DNA of 41,492 nt from Streptosporangiaceae bacterium. Lineage in GTDB: Bacteria > Actinomycetota > Actinomycetes > Streptosporangiales > Streptosporangiaceae. Shown piece by piece: positions 7,751-16,272 of this stretch. A program made the position numbers and the translations under genes. The notes beneath the pieces were generated by a model. That model searched no databases and was not told the origin of the DNA. It saw only the letters and a program-made list of their open reading frames with translations. The number at the start of each line of letters is the position of its first letter. Position 1 is the first letter of the stretch. The stretch spans positions 1-41,492 of the forward strand of contig JAOPYH010000036.1 in NCBI GenBank assembly GCA_025964715.1. Reading direction: 5' to 3'.

Positions 7751-8419
7751 TCAGCCGCCTCCGCCGGCCGGGGCGTTTGCGCTCCCGCCGCTGACTCCAC
7801 CCCGCCGTCCGGCACCGCCGGCGAAGCCGCCGCCCTGGTCGACGCTGGTGGCGGTCACGGTGCCGTCCTGGCCCGCCGTTCCGCGGATGACGACGGTCGA
7901 GCCGGACTTCAGGTCGCCGAGGGAGCCGCTCTTGGTGACCTGGACGGTGGTGGAGCCGCTGGTCTGGACCTTCACCACGCCGTTCGGGGTCTGCAGGTAG
8001 ATCATCTTTCCATCGACCTTCTGGACGGTGCCGAGGGTCAGGTTTCCGGCGCCACCCGCCGCGGACCCGCCGCCGGGCCGCGCGAAGCCACCACCCTGGC
8101 CCGCCTGCCCGCCCTGGCCGTCCTGGGCGCGGGCTCCGCCGGCCATCGGGCCCGCAGACGCCGACGAGTCGTTTCCACCCCACAGCTTGTGCGCCTGGAT
8201 CCCGCCGACGAAGCCGGCCAGCAGGATCAGCCCGGCGCCGAGGTAAAGCGTGGGGCCCGACAGGCCACCACCCTTGGGGCCCGCCGCCAGCTCCTCGTCG
8301 AGATCGCCCTCGAACGGCGACGTGTGCAGCGGTTCCGCGTCACCCGGTTCATCCCGCCGGTCCTCGGCCTGCCCGGCCGGAGCCGTCTGCTGCTTCGGCT
8401 TGCGCCGTATCGTGCTCAT
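7751..8419 (-). CDS. Gly-rich single-pass membrane protein, DUF5666-like
   Basis: About 222 residues. A charged N-terminal cytoplasmic part (about 50 residues) precedes one helix (LYLGAGLILLAGFVGGIQAHKL), a Gly/Gln/Ala-rich linker, and a small beta domain. The beta domain reads LTLGTVQKVDGKMIYLQTPNGVVKVQTSGSTTVQVTK and ends in STVVIRGTAGQDGTVTATSV, followed by a Gly-rich tail. The domain matches the small OB-like DUF5666 pattern of exported actinobacterial proteins; its role is unknown. ATG 8419 has GAGGAGA upstream. It is the last gene of the export operon, 59 bp after the permease, so it is probably an accessory of that transporter. Confidence 0.75.
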   Translation of the reverse strand: MSTIRRKPKQQTAPAGQAEDRRDEPGDAEPLHTSPFEGDLDEELAAGPKGGGLSGPTLYLGAGLILLAGFVGGIQAHKLWGGNDSSASAGPMAGGARAQDGQGGQAGQGGGFARPGGGSAAGGAGNLTLGTVQKVDGKMIYLQTPNGVVKVQTSGSTTVQVTKSGSLGDLKSGSTVVIRGTAGQDGTVTATSVDQGGGFAGGAGRRGGVSGGSANAPAGGGG

Positions 8420-8478
8420 GTGGTTCTCCTCGTGTTCAGGTTCGCGGGTCATGAAGGGCTCCCTTGCTCACGGCTCGC

Positions 8479-9780
8479 TCACTCATGCCGGAGTGCCTCG
8501 ATGGGGCGCAGCCGGGCGGCGCGGTTGGCGGGGTAACTTCCGAAGAACAGTCCGATGGCCACGGACACGCACAGCGCCAGCAGGATCGACGAGGGCACGA
8601 TCACCGGCTTGACCCCGACGATGGTGAACATCGTGCCGATCACGCCGGCTGCGACGCCCAGGATCCCGCCGACCAGGCTGAGCATCGTCGCTTCGGCCAT
8701 GAACTGGCCGAGGATCGCGCCCTTGGGCGCGCCGATGGCCTTGCGGATGCCGATCTCGCGGGTCCGTTCGGTGACCGTCACCAGCATGATGTTGGTGATG
8801 CCGATGCCGCCAACGAGCAGGCTGATCGCGGCGACGGCGCCGAGCAGCACGGTGAAGGTCCGGCTCGACTCGCTCACCGCCGTCTGGACGCTGGCCTGGT
8901 TGGTGACCTGGAAGTCGGCCGCCGCCGTGCCGGTGATGCCGTGCCGCTGCTCGAGGAGCGCGGTGACCTCGCCCTGGGCGGCGTCGACCGTCCCCGAGCT
9001 CTTGGCCTCGACCACGATCTGGTCCAGCCCGCCGTACCCGGTCAGGCTCTCCTGTACGGCCGGCAGCGGTGCGATCGCGATGTTGTCGGCGTCCTGGAAG
9101 CTCGCGGAGTCCGAGCCCGTCGCCTTCAGCACCCCGATGACGGTGAACTTGATGCCCCCGACGTTGATCTGCTTGCCGACCGGCTGGACCAATCCGAAGA
9201 GGTCGCCGGCGAGGCTGCTGCCGATCACCATGACCTTGCGCCCACTGGTGGCGTCGTCCGTCGAGAAGGCCGAACCGCTCGCGACCACCTTGTTCGCGGC
9301 CTCGAAGTAGGTCGGGTAGGTGCCGACGAACTGGCCGATCGTGGCGGTTGTCCCGGCGTAGGCCGCGGTCGCGGACTGTGCCCGTACGACCGGGGAGGCG
9401 CTCTTCACCGAGGGGGCGTTGGTCGCGTCGACCAGGGCGGTGGCGTCGGCGGCGGTGAGGTCGTGCGCCTGCGTACGGGGACCGTTGCTCTGCTGCTGAC
9501 CGCCCGCCCCTCCGAACCCGCCGGAGCCTCCCGCGCCGCCGGGCCGGCCGCCGAACGGGCCGGCGAACCCGCCGCCGGTCGTGGACTTGGTGATGGTCAG
9601 TGAGTTGGCGCCGAGCCGCTGGATGCTCTTCTTGATCTGCTCGGACGAGCCGTTGCCGACGGCGACCAGGAGGATCACGGCGCCGACCCCGATCAGGATC
9701 CCGAGGGTGGTGAGCCCGCTGCGCATCTTGTTGGCCGACAGTCCGCGCAGCGCGAACCGCAGTATCTCCGCTGTACTCAA
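8479..9780 (-). CDS. MacB-like ABC transporter permease
   Basis: A 433-residue FtsX/MacB-family permease. Helix 1 lies at about 20-42 (MRSGLTTLGILIGVGAVILLVAVG). A large periplasmic domain (about 60-300) follows, and three C-terminal helices include the conserved RTREIGIRKAIGAPKGAILGQF coupling loop. In MacB systems this domain transmits ATP-driven mechanical force to periplasmic substrates. A Gly/Phe/Gln-rich insert (about 68-105) follows the first periplasmic strand. The GTG/ATG start overlaps the ATPase stop by four bases. In this Gram-positive setting it probably exports or displaces a peptide, lipid or antibiotic; the substrate cannot be read. Confidence 0.9.
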   Translation of the reverse strand: MSTAEILRFALRGLSANKMRSGLTTLGILIGVGAVILLVAVGNGSSEQIKKSIQRLGANSLTITKSTTGGGFAGPFGGRPGGAGGSGGFGGAGGQQQSNGPRTQAHDLTAADATALVDATNAPSVKSASPVVRAQSATAAYAGTTATIGQFVGTYPTYFEAANKVVASGSAFSTDDATSGRKVMVIGSSLAGDLFGLVQPVGKQINVGGIKFTVIGVLKATGSDSASFQDADNIAIAPLPAVQESLTGYGGLDQIVVEAKSSGTVDAAQGEVTALLEQRHGITGTAAADFQVTNQASVQTAVSESSRTFTVLLGAVAAISLLVGGIGITNIMLVTVTERTREIGIRKAIGAPKGAILGQFMAEATMLSLVGGILGVAAGVIGTMFTIVGVKPVIVPSSILLALCVSVAIGLFFGSYPANRAARLRPIEALRHE

Positions 9781-10523
9781 CGCTTCGCTCCAAGCACCGT
9801 GTCGAACCTGGGCGGGGGGCCGTCGACCGGGGCCTGCCGCCGGTCTTCGACGACCCGGCCGTCCACCAGCCGGATCACCCGCTTGGCGTGGGACGCGACG
9901 TCGTCCTCATGCGTGATGATCACGATCGTGCGGCCCGCCATGGTCAGCCCGTCCAGGATGCTGAGCACGTCCCGCGTGGACGTGGTGTCCAGGTTCCCGG
10001 TGGGCTCGTCGGCGAGCAGCAGGGCGGGGGCGGTGACCAGCGCCCGGGCGATCGCGACCCGCTGCTGCTGGCCGCCCGACAGCTCCTTCGGCTCGTGGCC
10101 GACCCGGTCGGCCAGGCCCACCTCTCTCAGCGCCGCCAGCGCCCGCCGCCGCCGCGGGGCTCCCTTGAGCCCGCCGTACGCCAGGGGAAGCTCGACGTTG
10201 GCGAGGGCGGTCATCCGCGGGATCAGGTTGAAGGACTGGAAGACGAAGCCGATCTTGCGGTTCCGCAGGATCGACAGCCTGCGTTCGTCCAGCCTGCCGA
10301 CGTCGGTGCCGTCCAGCAGATAGCGGCCGCCGCTGGGCACGTCCAGGCAGCCGAGGATGTTCATCAGGGTGGACTTGCCGGAGCCGGACGCGCCCATGAT
10401 CGCCAGGTAGTCGCCCCGCTCGACGGTGAGCGACACCCCGCGCAGGGCATGTACGGCAATCTCGCCCTCGCCGTAAACCTTGGTCACGGTGCGGTCGTCC
10501 AGGACCGGCGGCTCCGCGGTCAC
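9777..10523 (-). CDS. MacB/LolD-type ABC transporter ATPase
   Basis: A 248-residue nucleotide-binding subunit with all motifs: Walker A GASGSGKST, Q loop VFQSFNLIPRMTA, signature ELSGGQQQRVAIARA, Walker B ALLLADEPTGNLD and H loop IIITHE. The family pairs with FtsX-like permeases. The C-terminal tail (about 225-248) is Pro/Arg-rich. It starts with GTG at 10523, overlapping the adaptor stop by four bases, and its own stop overlaps the permease start, so the three proteins are made together. Confidence 0.94.
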   Translation of the reverse strand: MTAEPPVLDDRTVTKVYGEGEIAVHALRGVSLTVERGDYLAIMGASGSGKSTLMNILGCLDVPSGGRYLLDGTDVGRLDERRLSILRNRKIGFVFQSFNLIPRMTALANVELPLAYGGLKGAPRRRRALAALREVGLADRVGHEPKELSGGQQQRVAIARALVTAPALLLADEPTGNLDTTSTRDVLSILDGLTMAGRTIVIITHEDDVASHAKRVIRLVDGRVVEDRRQAPVDGPPPRFDTVLGAKR

Positions 10524-11704
10524 GGGCGTCCTCCGCCGGGGAGACCGGCGCCGCCGCGGCCCACGCGACCGGCGCCGCCGCCGATCCCGGCGCCCGGCAA
10601 GCCGTTGGAGCCGGAGCCGGCCACGGTGATGACGACCCGGTCGCCTTCATTGAGACCCGACGTGATCTCGGTGCCCTGGGCGCCCCGGACGCCGGTCTCC
10701 ACGGTCTTGGCGACCTGCGAACCGTTCGGCTGCACGGTGACCGTACTCAGGCCGCCCGCGGTGTGCACCGCGGCCGTCGGCACGTACAGGACGTCGGAGG
10801 CGCGGGCGACGGTCACCTCGACCGTCGCGGTCTGGCCGAGCCGCACGCCCGGGGGCTTGGTGCCGAGCGTGACGGTCACGCTGTACTGCACGACGTTGTT
10901 GGAGGTGGTCGGGGACACGCCGATCGCGGTCACCTTGCCAGGCGCGGTGACCCCGGTCAGCGCGTCGAAGGAGGCCGTCGCCGCCTGGCCGACCTTGAGC
11001 TTGGTGGTGTCGGACTCGGTGAAGTTCCCCTGGATCTGCAGCTTGGACAGGTCGGCCAGCTCGATGAAGCCGCCGGAGCCCGGCGACGTGGATGAGGTCC
11101 CCGACGACGAGGTCGCCGATGAGCCGGAGGACGTGGAGCCGCCGCCGGCCGACGAGCCCGTCCCCGATGAGGCGCCCGACGAAGCACCGCCCGAGCCGCT
11201 CGAGGAGCCACCGACCGTGCCGTTGACGGCCGTGACCGTCCCGGAGAACGGCGCCGTGATCACAGTGCCATTGAGCGTTCGGACCGCGTTGCGGTAAGCG
11301 TTCCTGGCGGTGATGTAGCCGGCGTAGGACTTGGCCGTGGAGGTGTCGTCGTCCGCGGCGTCCAGGCTCGCCAGCGCGGCGGTGACGTTCTCCTGAGCCC
11401 CGGTCCGGTCCAGCCTGGCCAGCACCTTGCCCTTCGTGACCTTGTCTCCGGCCTTGACGTAGATATGGGTGACGGTGCCGGAGGCCGCGAAGTCGAGCGA
11501 CTGCGTCTTGGCGCTCTGGACCGATCCGGATGCCGAAACCGACTGCTCGACCGTGCCGCGCAGAACCTGAGAGGTGCGCGTGGCCGCGCCGGCGCCGCCA
11601 CCGTCGCCGGCCAGGGAGATATAGGCGAAGCCGACACCCGCCGCCAGCAGCACAGCGAGCGTGCCGTTGAGCAGCAGAGTCCTGCGCTTGAGGAGGGATG
11701 CCAT
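10520..11704 (-). CDS. Periplasmic adaptor (HlyD/MFP family) of ABC exporter
   Basis: A 394-residue protein. One N-terminal helix (LLLNGTLAVLLAAGVGFAYISL) is followed by the barrel-sandwich half-motif (SASGSVQSAKTQSLDFAASG; VKAGDKVTKGKVLARLD) and a very short helical hairpin (about 110-140). The second lipoyl half, TVITAPFSGTVTAVNGTVG, is followed by a Ser/Gly-only stretch of about 50 residues. The beta-barrel and membrane-proximal domains come next, and the tail is Gly-rich (GIGGGAGRVGRGGAG). Adaptors link the permease to extracytoplasmic partners. Without an outer membrane this one is likely a docking or regulatory subunit. It is first in the operon, and the ATGAGA box lies 117 bp upstream of its start. 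Confidence 0.88.
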   Translation of the reverse strand: MASLLKRRTLLLNGTLAVLLAAGVGFAYISLAGDGGGAGAATRTSQVLRGTVEQSVSASGSVQSAKTQSLDFAASGTVTHIYVKAGDKVTKGKVLARLDRTGAQENVTAALASLDAADDDTSTAKSYAGYITARNAYRNAVRTLNGTVITAPFSGTVTAVNGTVGGSSSGSGGASSGASSGTGSSAGGGSTSSGSSATSSSGTSSTSPGSGGFIELADLSKLQIQGNFTESDTTKLKVGQAATASFDALTGVTAPGKVTAIGVSPTTSNNVVQYSVTVTLGTKPPGVRLGQTATVEVTVARASDVLYVPTAAVHTAGGLSTVTVQPNGSQVAKTVETGVRGAQGTEITSGLNEGDRVVITVAGSGSNGLPGAGIGGGAGRVGRGGAGLPGGGRP

Positions 11705-11820
11705 GGTTGTGAAGACTGGAGTCCCGCGCTGGGGCGACCATGATGACTTGGTGAAAGTTCCATGAGATCCGGCGTACCGGCCTGCCGCCGGGCCCGTACA
11801 CCATCACGGCGCCGGGGGAT

Positions 11821-11837
11821 TCTCATCGGGCTCTCAT
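11821..11837 (-). promoter_or_regulatory. 11-bp-period direct repeat between operon and GT2 gene
   Basis: On the minus strand this reads ATGAGA-N5-ATGAGA, with half-sites at 11832-11837 and 11821-11826. It is identical in both hexamers and spacing to the box before the response regulator. It lies 117 bp upstream of the adaptor and 46 bp upstream of the divergent GT2 start, so it may serve both. A single extra ATGAGA half-site lies at 11762-11767. Confidence 0.5.
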
Positions 11838-11882
11838 ATCCGGATCACGGGGCTTGAACATGCGGCCGTAAGCGTGGGCGCC

Positions 11883-13163
11883 ATGACCCAATCGACGCCA
11901 CGGCGGCCGCTCGGCGGCACCCGCCAACGGCCGCAGGACCCCGGGGGGCGAGGGCATCTGGTGGAGGTCGTGATCCCGGTCCACAACGAGGAATCCGTCC
12001 TGGCCGACAGCGCCCGCCGGCTGCACGCCTATCTCAGCGGCACGTTTCCGTACGCCTTCCGCATCACGATCGCCGACAACGCCAGCACCGACGCCACCTG
12101 GCGGATCGCCACCGACGTGGCCGGAGAGCTGACGGACGTACGGGCGGTTCACCTCGAACACAAGGGCCGGGGCCGGGCACTGCGCCGGGTGTGGAGCACG
12201 AGTGACGCCGACGTGGTGGCCTACATGGACGTCGACCTGTCCACGGACCTCGACGCCTTCCTGCCACTGATCGCTCCGTTGATCTCGGGGCACAGCGACC
12301 TGGCGATCGGGACCCGGCTGTCACGTGGCGCGGCGGTGGTCCGCGGGCCCAAGCGCGAGGTCATCTCACGCGTCTACAACCTGCTGCTCCACACGACTCT
12401 GGCCGCACGGTTCTCCGACGCGCAGTGCGGGTTCAAGGCCGGCCGGGCCGAGATCGTGCAGGCGCTGCTGCCGCGCGTCGAGGACGAGGAGTGGTTCTTC
12501 GACACCGAGCTGCTGCTGCTCGCCGAGCGCAACGGCCTGCGGATCCACGAGGTGCCGGTGGACTGGGTCGACGACCCGGACAGCCGGGTGGACGTGCCCC
12601 GGACGGCGCTCGACGACCTGCGCGGCATGTGGCGCGTCGGCCGCGGCATGCTCGGCGACGGGGCCCTGGCGCCGGTGCGGCGGTCGAGGGCCGACCCGGC
12701 CGGGATGGCCCGGCAGCTTCCGGTCTTCGCCGTGATCGGGGTGTTGAGCACGCTGGCCCAGCTCGGCCTCTATCTGCTGCTGCGCCTGATGCTGCTGCCG
12801 CCGCTCGGCGCCAACGCGATCTCCCTCTTCCTCACCGGGATCGCCAACACGGCGGCCAACCGCCGCTTCACGTTCGGCGTCACCGGCTCCGTGAACGCGC
12901 TGCGCCAGCAGCTCGAGGGCGGCGTGGCCTTCGTGCTGGGCCTCCTGCTGAGCAGCGCCGGGCTGGCGCTGCTGCACGTCCTCGCCCCGGGCGCCGGCCG
13001 TACGGTCGAGATCCTCACCCTGGTCGCGGCCAACGGTGCCGCGACGCTGTTGCGGTTCCTGCTGCTGCGGGCCTGGGTCTTCCACCCCCGCAGGGTCGGC
13101 GGCCCCCAGCCGCTCCAACTCCCCGCCATCCAGCACGACGTCCCCCAGGAGCAGAACCGTTGA
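11883..13163 (+). CDS. GT2 glycosyltransferase fused to GtrA membrane domain
   Basis: About 426 residues in two parts. The N-terminal GT2 domain (about 20-240) has VEVVIPVHNEE, the nucleotide site IADNASTDAT, the metal-binding DVDLSTDLDAFLPL and the acceptor region DAQCGFKAGRAEI. This is the dolichyl/polyprenyl-phosphate sugar synthase pattern. The C-terminal part (about 275-405) has four helices of the GtrA flippase-like family, with NTAANRRFTFGV. It would make polyprenyl-phosphate sugar on the inner face and help move it outward as donor for the GT39 enzymes nearby. Its stop overlaps the next start (TTGA). GTG 11874 is an alternative start; neither start has a strong ribosome site. Confidence 0.9.
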   Translation: MTQSTPRRPLGGTRQRPQDPGGRGHLVEVVIPVHNEESVLADSARRLHAYLSGTFPYAFRITIADNASTDATWRIATDVAGELTDVRAVHLEHKGRGRALRRVWSTSDADVVAYMDVDLSTDLDAFLPLIAPLISGHSDLAIGTRLSRGAAVVRGPKREVISRVYNLLLHTTLAARFSDAQCGFKAGRAEIVQALLPRVEDEEWFFDTELLLLAERNGLRIHEVPVDWVDDPDSRVDVPRTALDDLRGMWRVGRGMLGDGALAPVRRSRADPAGMARQLPVFAVIGVLSTLAQLGLYLLLRLMLLPPLGANAISLFLTGIANTAANRRFTFGVTGSVNALRQQLEGGVAFVLGLLLSSAGLALLHVLAPGAGRTVEILTLVAANGAATLLRFLLLRAWVFHPRRVGGPQPLQLPAIQHDVPQEQNR

Positions 13164-15253
13164 GTGCGCAGACCTTCCCAACAGGCACGGCCCCGCGGCC
13201 CGGGGACGGCGGGCCGCCATCGCCGCGGCGAGCGGGGCTGCTGCGGCGCGCCGTCTTGGGCCGGCCCGAGGACCCCCGCTGGGCCCGGCCGGCACTCTGG
13301 GGCGTCCTCCTGCTCGCTGCCGTGCTCCACACCTGGCGGCTGTCGGCGAACGGCGACGCGAACGCCTATTACGCCGCCGCGGTGCTGTCGGCGACCAAGA
13401 GCTGGAAGGCGTTCTTCTTCGGCTCACTCGACGCCGGGTCCTTCATCACGGTGGACAAGCCCCCGATGGCACTGTGGCTCATGGCGCTGTCCGGGCGGAT
13501 CTTCGGATTCGACTCCTGGAGCCTGCTGCTGCCGCAGGCCGCCGCGGGGACCGCCACGGTCGGCGTGCTCTACACCGCCGTGCGGCGTGGGATGGGCGAG
13601 TCCTTCGGCCGGCACGGCGCGCCTACGGCGGCGACCGTCGCCGCGCTGGCACTGGCACTCACCCCCATCACCGTGGCGATCGACCGGGACAACAACCCCG
13701 ACACGCTCCTGGTGCTCCTGCTCGTGGTGGCGGCCTGGGCCTGCCTGACCGCCATCAGGACCGGGCGGCTGCTGCCCCTGCTCGGCTCCGCGGCCGTGAT
13801 CGGCTGCGCCTTCAACACCAAGATGCTCCAGGCCTATCTCGTGCTGCCGGGTCTCGCGGCGGCCTACCTGCTGTTCGCGCCGGGCGGGCTGGTCCGGCGG
13901 CTGGCCAGATTGGCCCTCGCGGGCGTGACGCTGGTGGTGTCGAGCTTCTGGTGGATGCTGGTGGTCGACCGGATTCCGCAAGGCAGCCGGCCCTACATCG
14001 GCGGCAGCCAGAACGACACCGTCTGGGACCTGGTCATCGGCTACAACGGCCTGGGCCGCATCCTCGGCCGCACCGGCGGCCGGACCGCCGCGGGCCCCTG
14101 GGGCCATGGCGGCGGAGGTCCGTCCTTCGGCGGCGCGCCCGGGCTCGGGCGGCTGTTCGGCCAGATCGTGGGCGGGCAGATCTCCTGGCTCGTCCCGTTC
14201 GCCGTGGTGGCCCTCGTCGCCGGCCTCGCGCTGCGCGGCCGCGCTCCCCGTACCGACCTCGCGCGGGCGTCGCTGGCGCTCTGGGGCGGCTGGCTGGCCG
14301 TGCACTTCGTCGTGTTCAGCTTCGCCCGCGGGACGTTCCACCCGTACTACACCACGGCCATGGCCCCCACGATCGCCGCGCTGACCGGGATCGGCATGGT
14401 GGCGATGTTCCAAGCTCACCGCGGGTCCGCGCGCTGGGCGTGGGTGCTGCCACTGGCACTCGCCCTGACGGCAATCTGGTCCGTCGTGCTGCTGCGCCGT
14501 ACGGCCGGCTGGAACCCATGGCTGGCCTGGGCCGTCGGCGCCGTGACCGTGGTGGCCGTCGCCGGCCTGATCATCGGCCGGCTCGGACGGCGGGCCGGCC
14601 CTCGGCTGGGATGCGGGGTGCTCGCGCTGGTGGGCGCGCTGGGCGGCCCTGCGGCGTACGCGGTGGACGCCGCAGGCAGCCGGGTCAGCGGGACGAACCC
14701 GCTGGCGGGCCCGGTCCGCGAAGGCATGGGCGGGCCGGGAGGCGCGCGCATGCCCGGGCCGGGCGCCGGCGCCTCCCCGGGGGCGCGTCCGGGCGGTGTG
14801 GGACCCGGGGAGGCCGGGGGCGCGCCCGCCGGGCTGCGCGGCCGGTTCGGGTCGGGCCGGATGGGCGGCGGCGCGGAGGGGATGGTGAGCTCACAGCTCA
14901 TCGCGTATCTGGAGAAGAACCAGGGCGGCGCCCGGTGGCTCGTGGCGGTCAGCAGCGCGCAGTCGGCGAGCGCGATGATCCTGAAGACCGGCAGACCAGT
15001 GATCGCGATGAGCGGCTTCACCGGGAGCGACCCGGCCATGACCGCCGGCAAACTGCGGCGGTATGTCCAGGACGGCCTGCTGCACTACGTGCTGACCGGC
15101 GACCGCATGGGCCGGGGACGCCAGGGTGACGCCGACGTGACCGCCTGGCTGCGCCAGAGCTGCAAGGTCGTGCCGCCCGGCGAGTACGGGGGCGGCGTCC
15201 AGGGCTCGGACACGCCGTCGATGACCGGCGGGGAGCTCTACCGCTGCGGGTGA
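13160..15253 (+). CDS. GT39 polyprenyl-phosphate-sugar glycosyltransferase
   Basis: A 697-residue protein of the ArnT/PMT (GT39) family. A luminal first loop contains ANAYYAAAV and SWKAFFFGSLDAGSFITVDKPP, and about 11-13 helices follow. A Gly/Pro/Met-rich linker (about 515-575) leads to a C-terminal soluble domain of about 120 residues (SSQLIAYLEKNQGGARWLVA; LKTGRPVIAMSGFTG). Such enzymes move a sugar from a lipid carrier to an acceptor on the outer face of the membrane. The TTG start at 13160 overlaps the GT2 stop, so donor synthase and transferase are coupled. CAGGAGCAG serves as ribosome site. The acceptor is unknown. It is a paralogue of the gene at 16273. Confidence 0.9.
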   Translation: MSAQTFPTGTAPRPGDGGPPSPRRAGLLRRAVLGRPEDPRWARPALWGVLLLAAVLHTWRLSANGDANAYYAAAVLSATKSWKAFFFGSLDAGSFITVDKPPMALWLMALSGRIFGFDSWSLLLPQAAAGTATVGVLYTAVRRGMGESFGRHGAPTAATVAALALALTPITVAIDRDNNPDTLLVLLLVVAAWACLTAIRTGRLLPLLGSAAVIGCAFNTKMLQAYLVLPGLAAAYLLFAPGGLVRRLARLALAGVTLVVSSFWWMLVVDRIPQGSRPYIGGSQNDTVWDLVIGYNGLGRILGRTGGRTAAGPWGHGGGGPSFGGAPGLGRLFGQIVGGQISWLVPFAVVALVAGLALRGRAPRTDLARASLALWGGWLAVHFVVFSFARGTFHPYYTTAMAPTIAALTGIGMVAMFQAHRGSARWAWVLPLALALTAIWSVVLLRRTAGWNPWLAWAVGAVTVVAVAGLIIGRLGRRAGPRLGCGVLALVGALGGPAAYAVDAAGSRVSGTNPLAGPVREGMGGPGGARMPGPGAGASPGARPGGVGPGEAGGAPAGLRGRFGSGRMGGGAEGMVSSQLIAYLEKNQGGARWLVAVSSAQSASAMILKTGRPVIAMSGFTGSDPAMTAGKLRRYVQDGLLHYVLTGDRMGRGRQGDADVTAWLRQSCKVVPPGEYGGGVQGSDTPSMTGGELYRCG

Positions 15254-15260
15254 CGTGGCC

Positions 15261-15291
15261 CCAGGGGGCACGGCCGGCTCGTGCCCCCTGG
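15261..15291. terminator. Bidirectional hairpin terminator
   Basis: A perfect 11-bp stem, CCAGGGGGCAC (15261-15271) with GTGCCCCCTGG (15281-15291) and a nine-base loop, lies between the convergent GT39 and GH12 stops. Confidence 0.75.
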
Positions 15292-15304
15292 CCTGCCCGT
15301 ACGG

Positions 15305-16069
15305 CTAGGCGATCTTCGTGGCGTAGGAATTGGTGTTGAGCTGGCCGGAGCCCTGGAAGACCTCGATGTCCGCCTCCACGCCGGTGAGGTAGTTGTCCGG
15401 GCTGAGCCCCTCGGCCGCACGCAGATGTGCCAGGAAGTCGGCGAGGTCCAGGGTCGCCGAGGAGGCGTTGACCCTGCGGACGAAGGTGTGGACGGGCCAG
15501 CCGGCAGTGCCCCGGTAGAGATCCCAGGTGGTCCGGCCGACCTTGACGGTGTCCACTTTGGTCCCCGGTGGCCGGGCGCCACCGGAGCGATAGAGCCAGA
15601 TCATCACTTCGCCGGTGGGCGGGCTGTTCGCGTCCGGGGTGGCGGTGTCATGCAGGAACAGGTCGTAGCCGACGGCGAAGACGCCCGACCTGGGCGGCTG
15701 GAACCGCCATCCGGTCTGCACGCTGCGCTCGTCGGAGAGCCGTACGGGCAGGCCGGTGCCGGTGGACGTCCAGCCCCAGTGCCAGCCCAGCACGCTTGCG
15801 GCGACGGACTTCGCCGAGGTCGGCGGGCCTCCCCAGCTCCAGCTCGCACCCCAGCCGATGGTGGCACCGGAGTTCCAGCTGTCCCACACGCACTGCCAGC
15901 CGGTCCCGGTCTCCGCGTAGATGTCGTTGTCCAGCCGATACCTGCCGACGGTGACGCTGCCGTTGGGCTCACACGTGGTTCCCGGACGTACGGCCGGTGC
16001 CATCCCGGTCGTGCCCACAGTCAGCGAGCCGGCCAGCGCGGCTCGCGTCAGGAGCCGGCGAAGTCGCAT
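15305..16069 (-). CDS. Secreted glycoside hydrolase family 12 enzyme
   Basis: A 254-residue protein with a signal peptide (about 1-28) and a GH12 beta-jelly-roll domain. GH12 landmarks are the early Trp/Asn-rich strands (NDIYAETGTGWQCVWDSW), the proposed nucleophile Glu154 in PTGEVMIWLY, and the proposed acid/base Glu236 in VEADIEVFQG near the C terminus. The family cleaves beta-1,4-glucans such as cellulose or xyloglucan outside the cell. No carbohydrate-binding module is attached. It sits between the two GT39 genes on the opposite strand, which may be chance or may reflect a glycan theme. Substrate preference cannot be told. Confidence 0.85.
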   Translation of the reverse strand: MRLRRLLTRAALAGSLTVGTTGMAPAVRPGTTCEPNGSVTVGRYRLDNDIYAETGTGWQCVWDSWNSGATIGWGASWSWGGPPTSAKSVAASVLGWHWGWTSTGTGLPVRLSDERSVQTGWRFQPPRSGVFAVGYDLFLHDTATPDANSPPTGEVMIWLYRSGGARPPGTKVDTVKVGRTTWDLYRGTAGWPVHTFVRRVNASSATLDLADFLAHLRAAEGLSPDNYLTGVEADIEVFQGSGQLNTNSYATKIA

Positions 16070-16178
16070 CAGCGCGTCCCCCTCGGTGCTCCGGCCTTGC
16101 CGAACCGCCAGGTGGGGGGGACCTCGCGCTGGTCCTTTTCAGAATACGTATCCGAAATCGGGCTAACAGCCATAATCA

Positions 16179-16193
16179 GGGCACAGTGTGCCC
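16179..16193. promoter_or_regulatory. Perfect inverted repeat in divergent promoter region
   Basis: GGGCACA (16179-16185) and TGTGCCC (16187-16193) form a perfect 7-1-7 palindrome, three bases after a -10-like CATAAT (16171-16176). It lies in the 203-bp gap between the GH12 and second GT39 starts and could be an operator. An ATACGTAT palindrome lies upstream at 16143-16150. Confidence 0.35.
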
Positions 16194-16210
16194 ACACGAC
16201 CTGCCCGGCT

Positions 16211-16227
16211 TCTCACGAATCCTTCAC
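16211..16227 (-). promoter_or_regulatory. Degenerate 11-bp-period direct repeat before second GT39
   Basis: On the plus strand TCTCAC (16211-16216) and CTTCAC (16222-16227) repeat with an 11-bp period, a weaker match to the TCTCAT-N5-TCTCAT box at 11821-11837. Its end is 46 bp before ATG 16273, the same distance and orientation as the box before the GT2 gene. Confidence 0.35.
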
Positions 16228-16272
16228 CTAAGGCCCAGAGAACTCTGAAGCCCACCCCCGACGCTCGACCTC

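Noticed and set aside
8466-8482. GCTCAC direct repeat with 11-bp period between permease and DUF5666-like genes
   Set aside because: The period matches the regulator box but the half-site differs and it lies inside a 59-bp operon gap; probably chance.
12425-13159. Upstream extension of the first GT39 frame
   Set aside because: It overlaps the GT2/GtrA domain in another frame and reads as Arg/Ala-rich noise; the TTG at 13160 has a ribosome site and a TTGA overlap.
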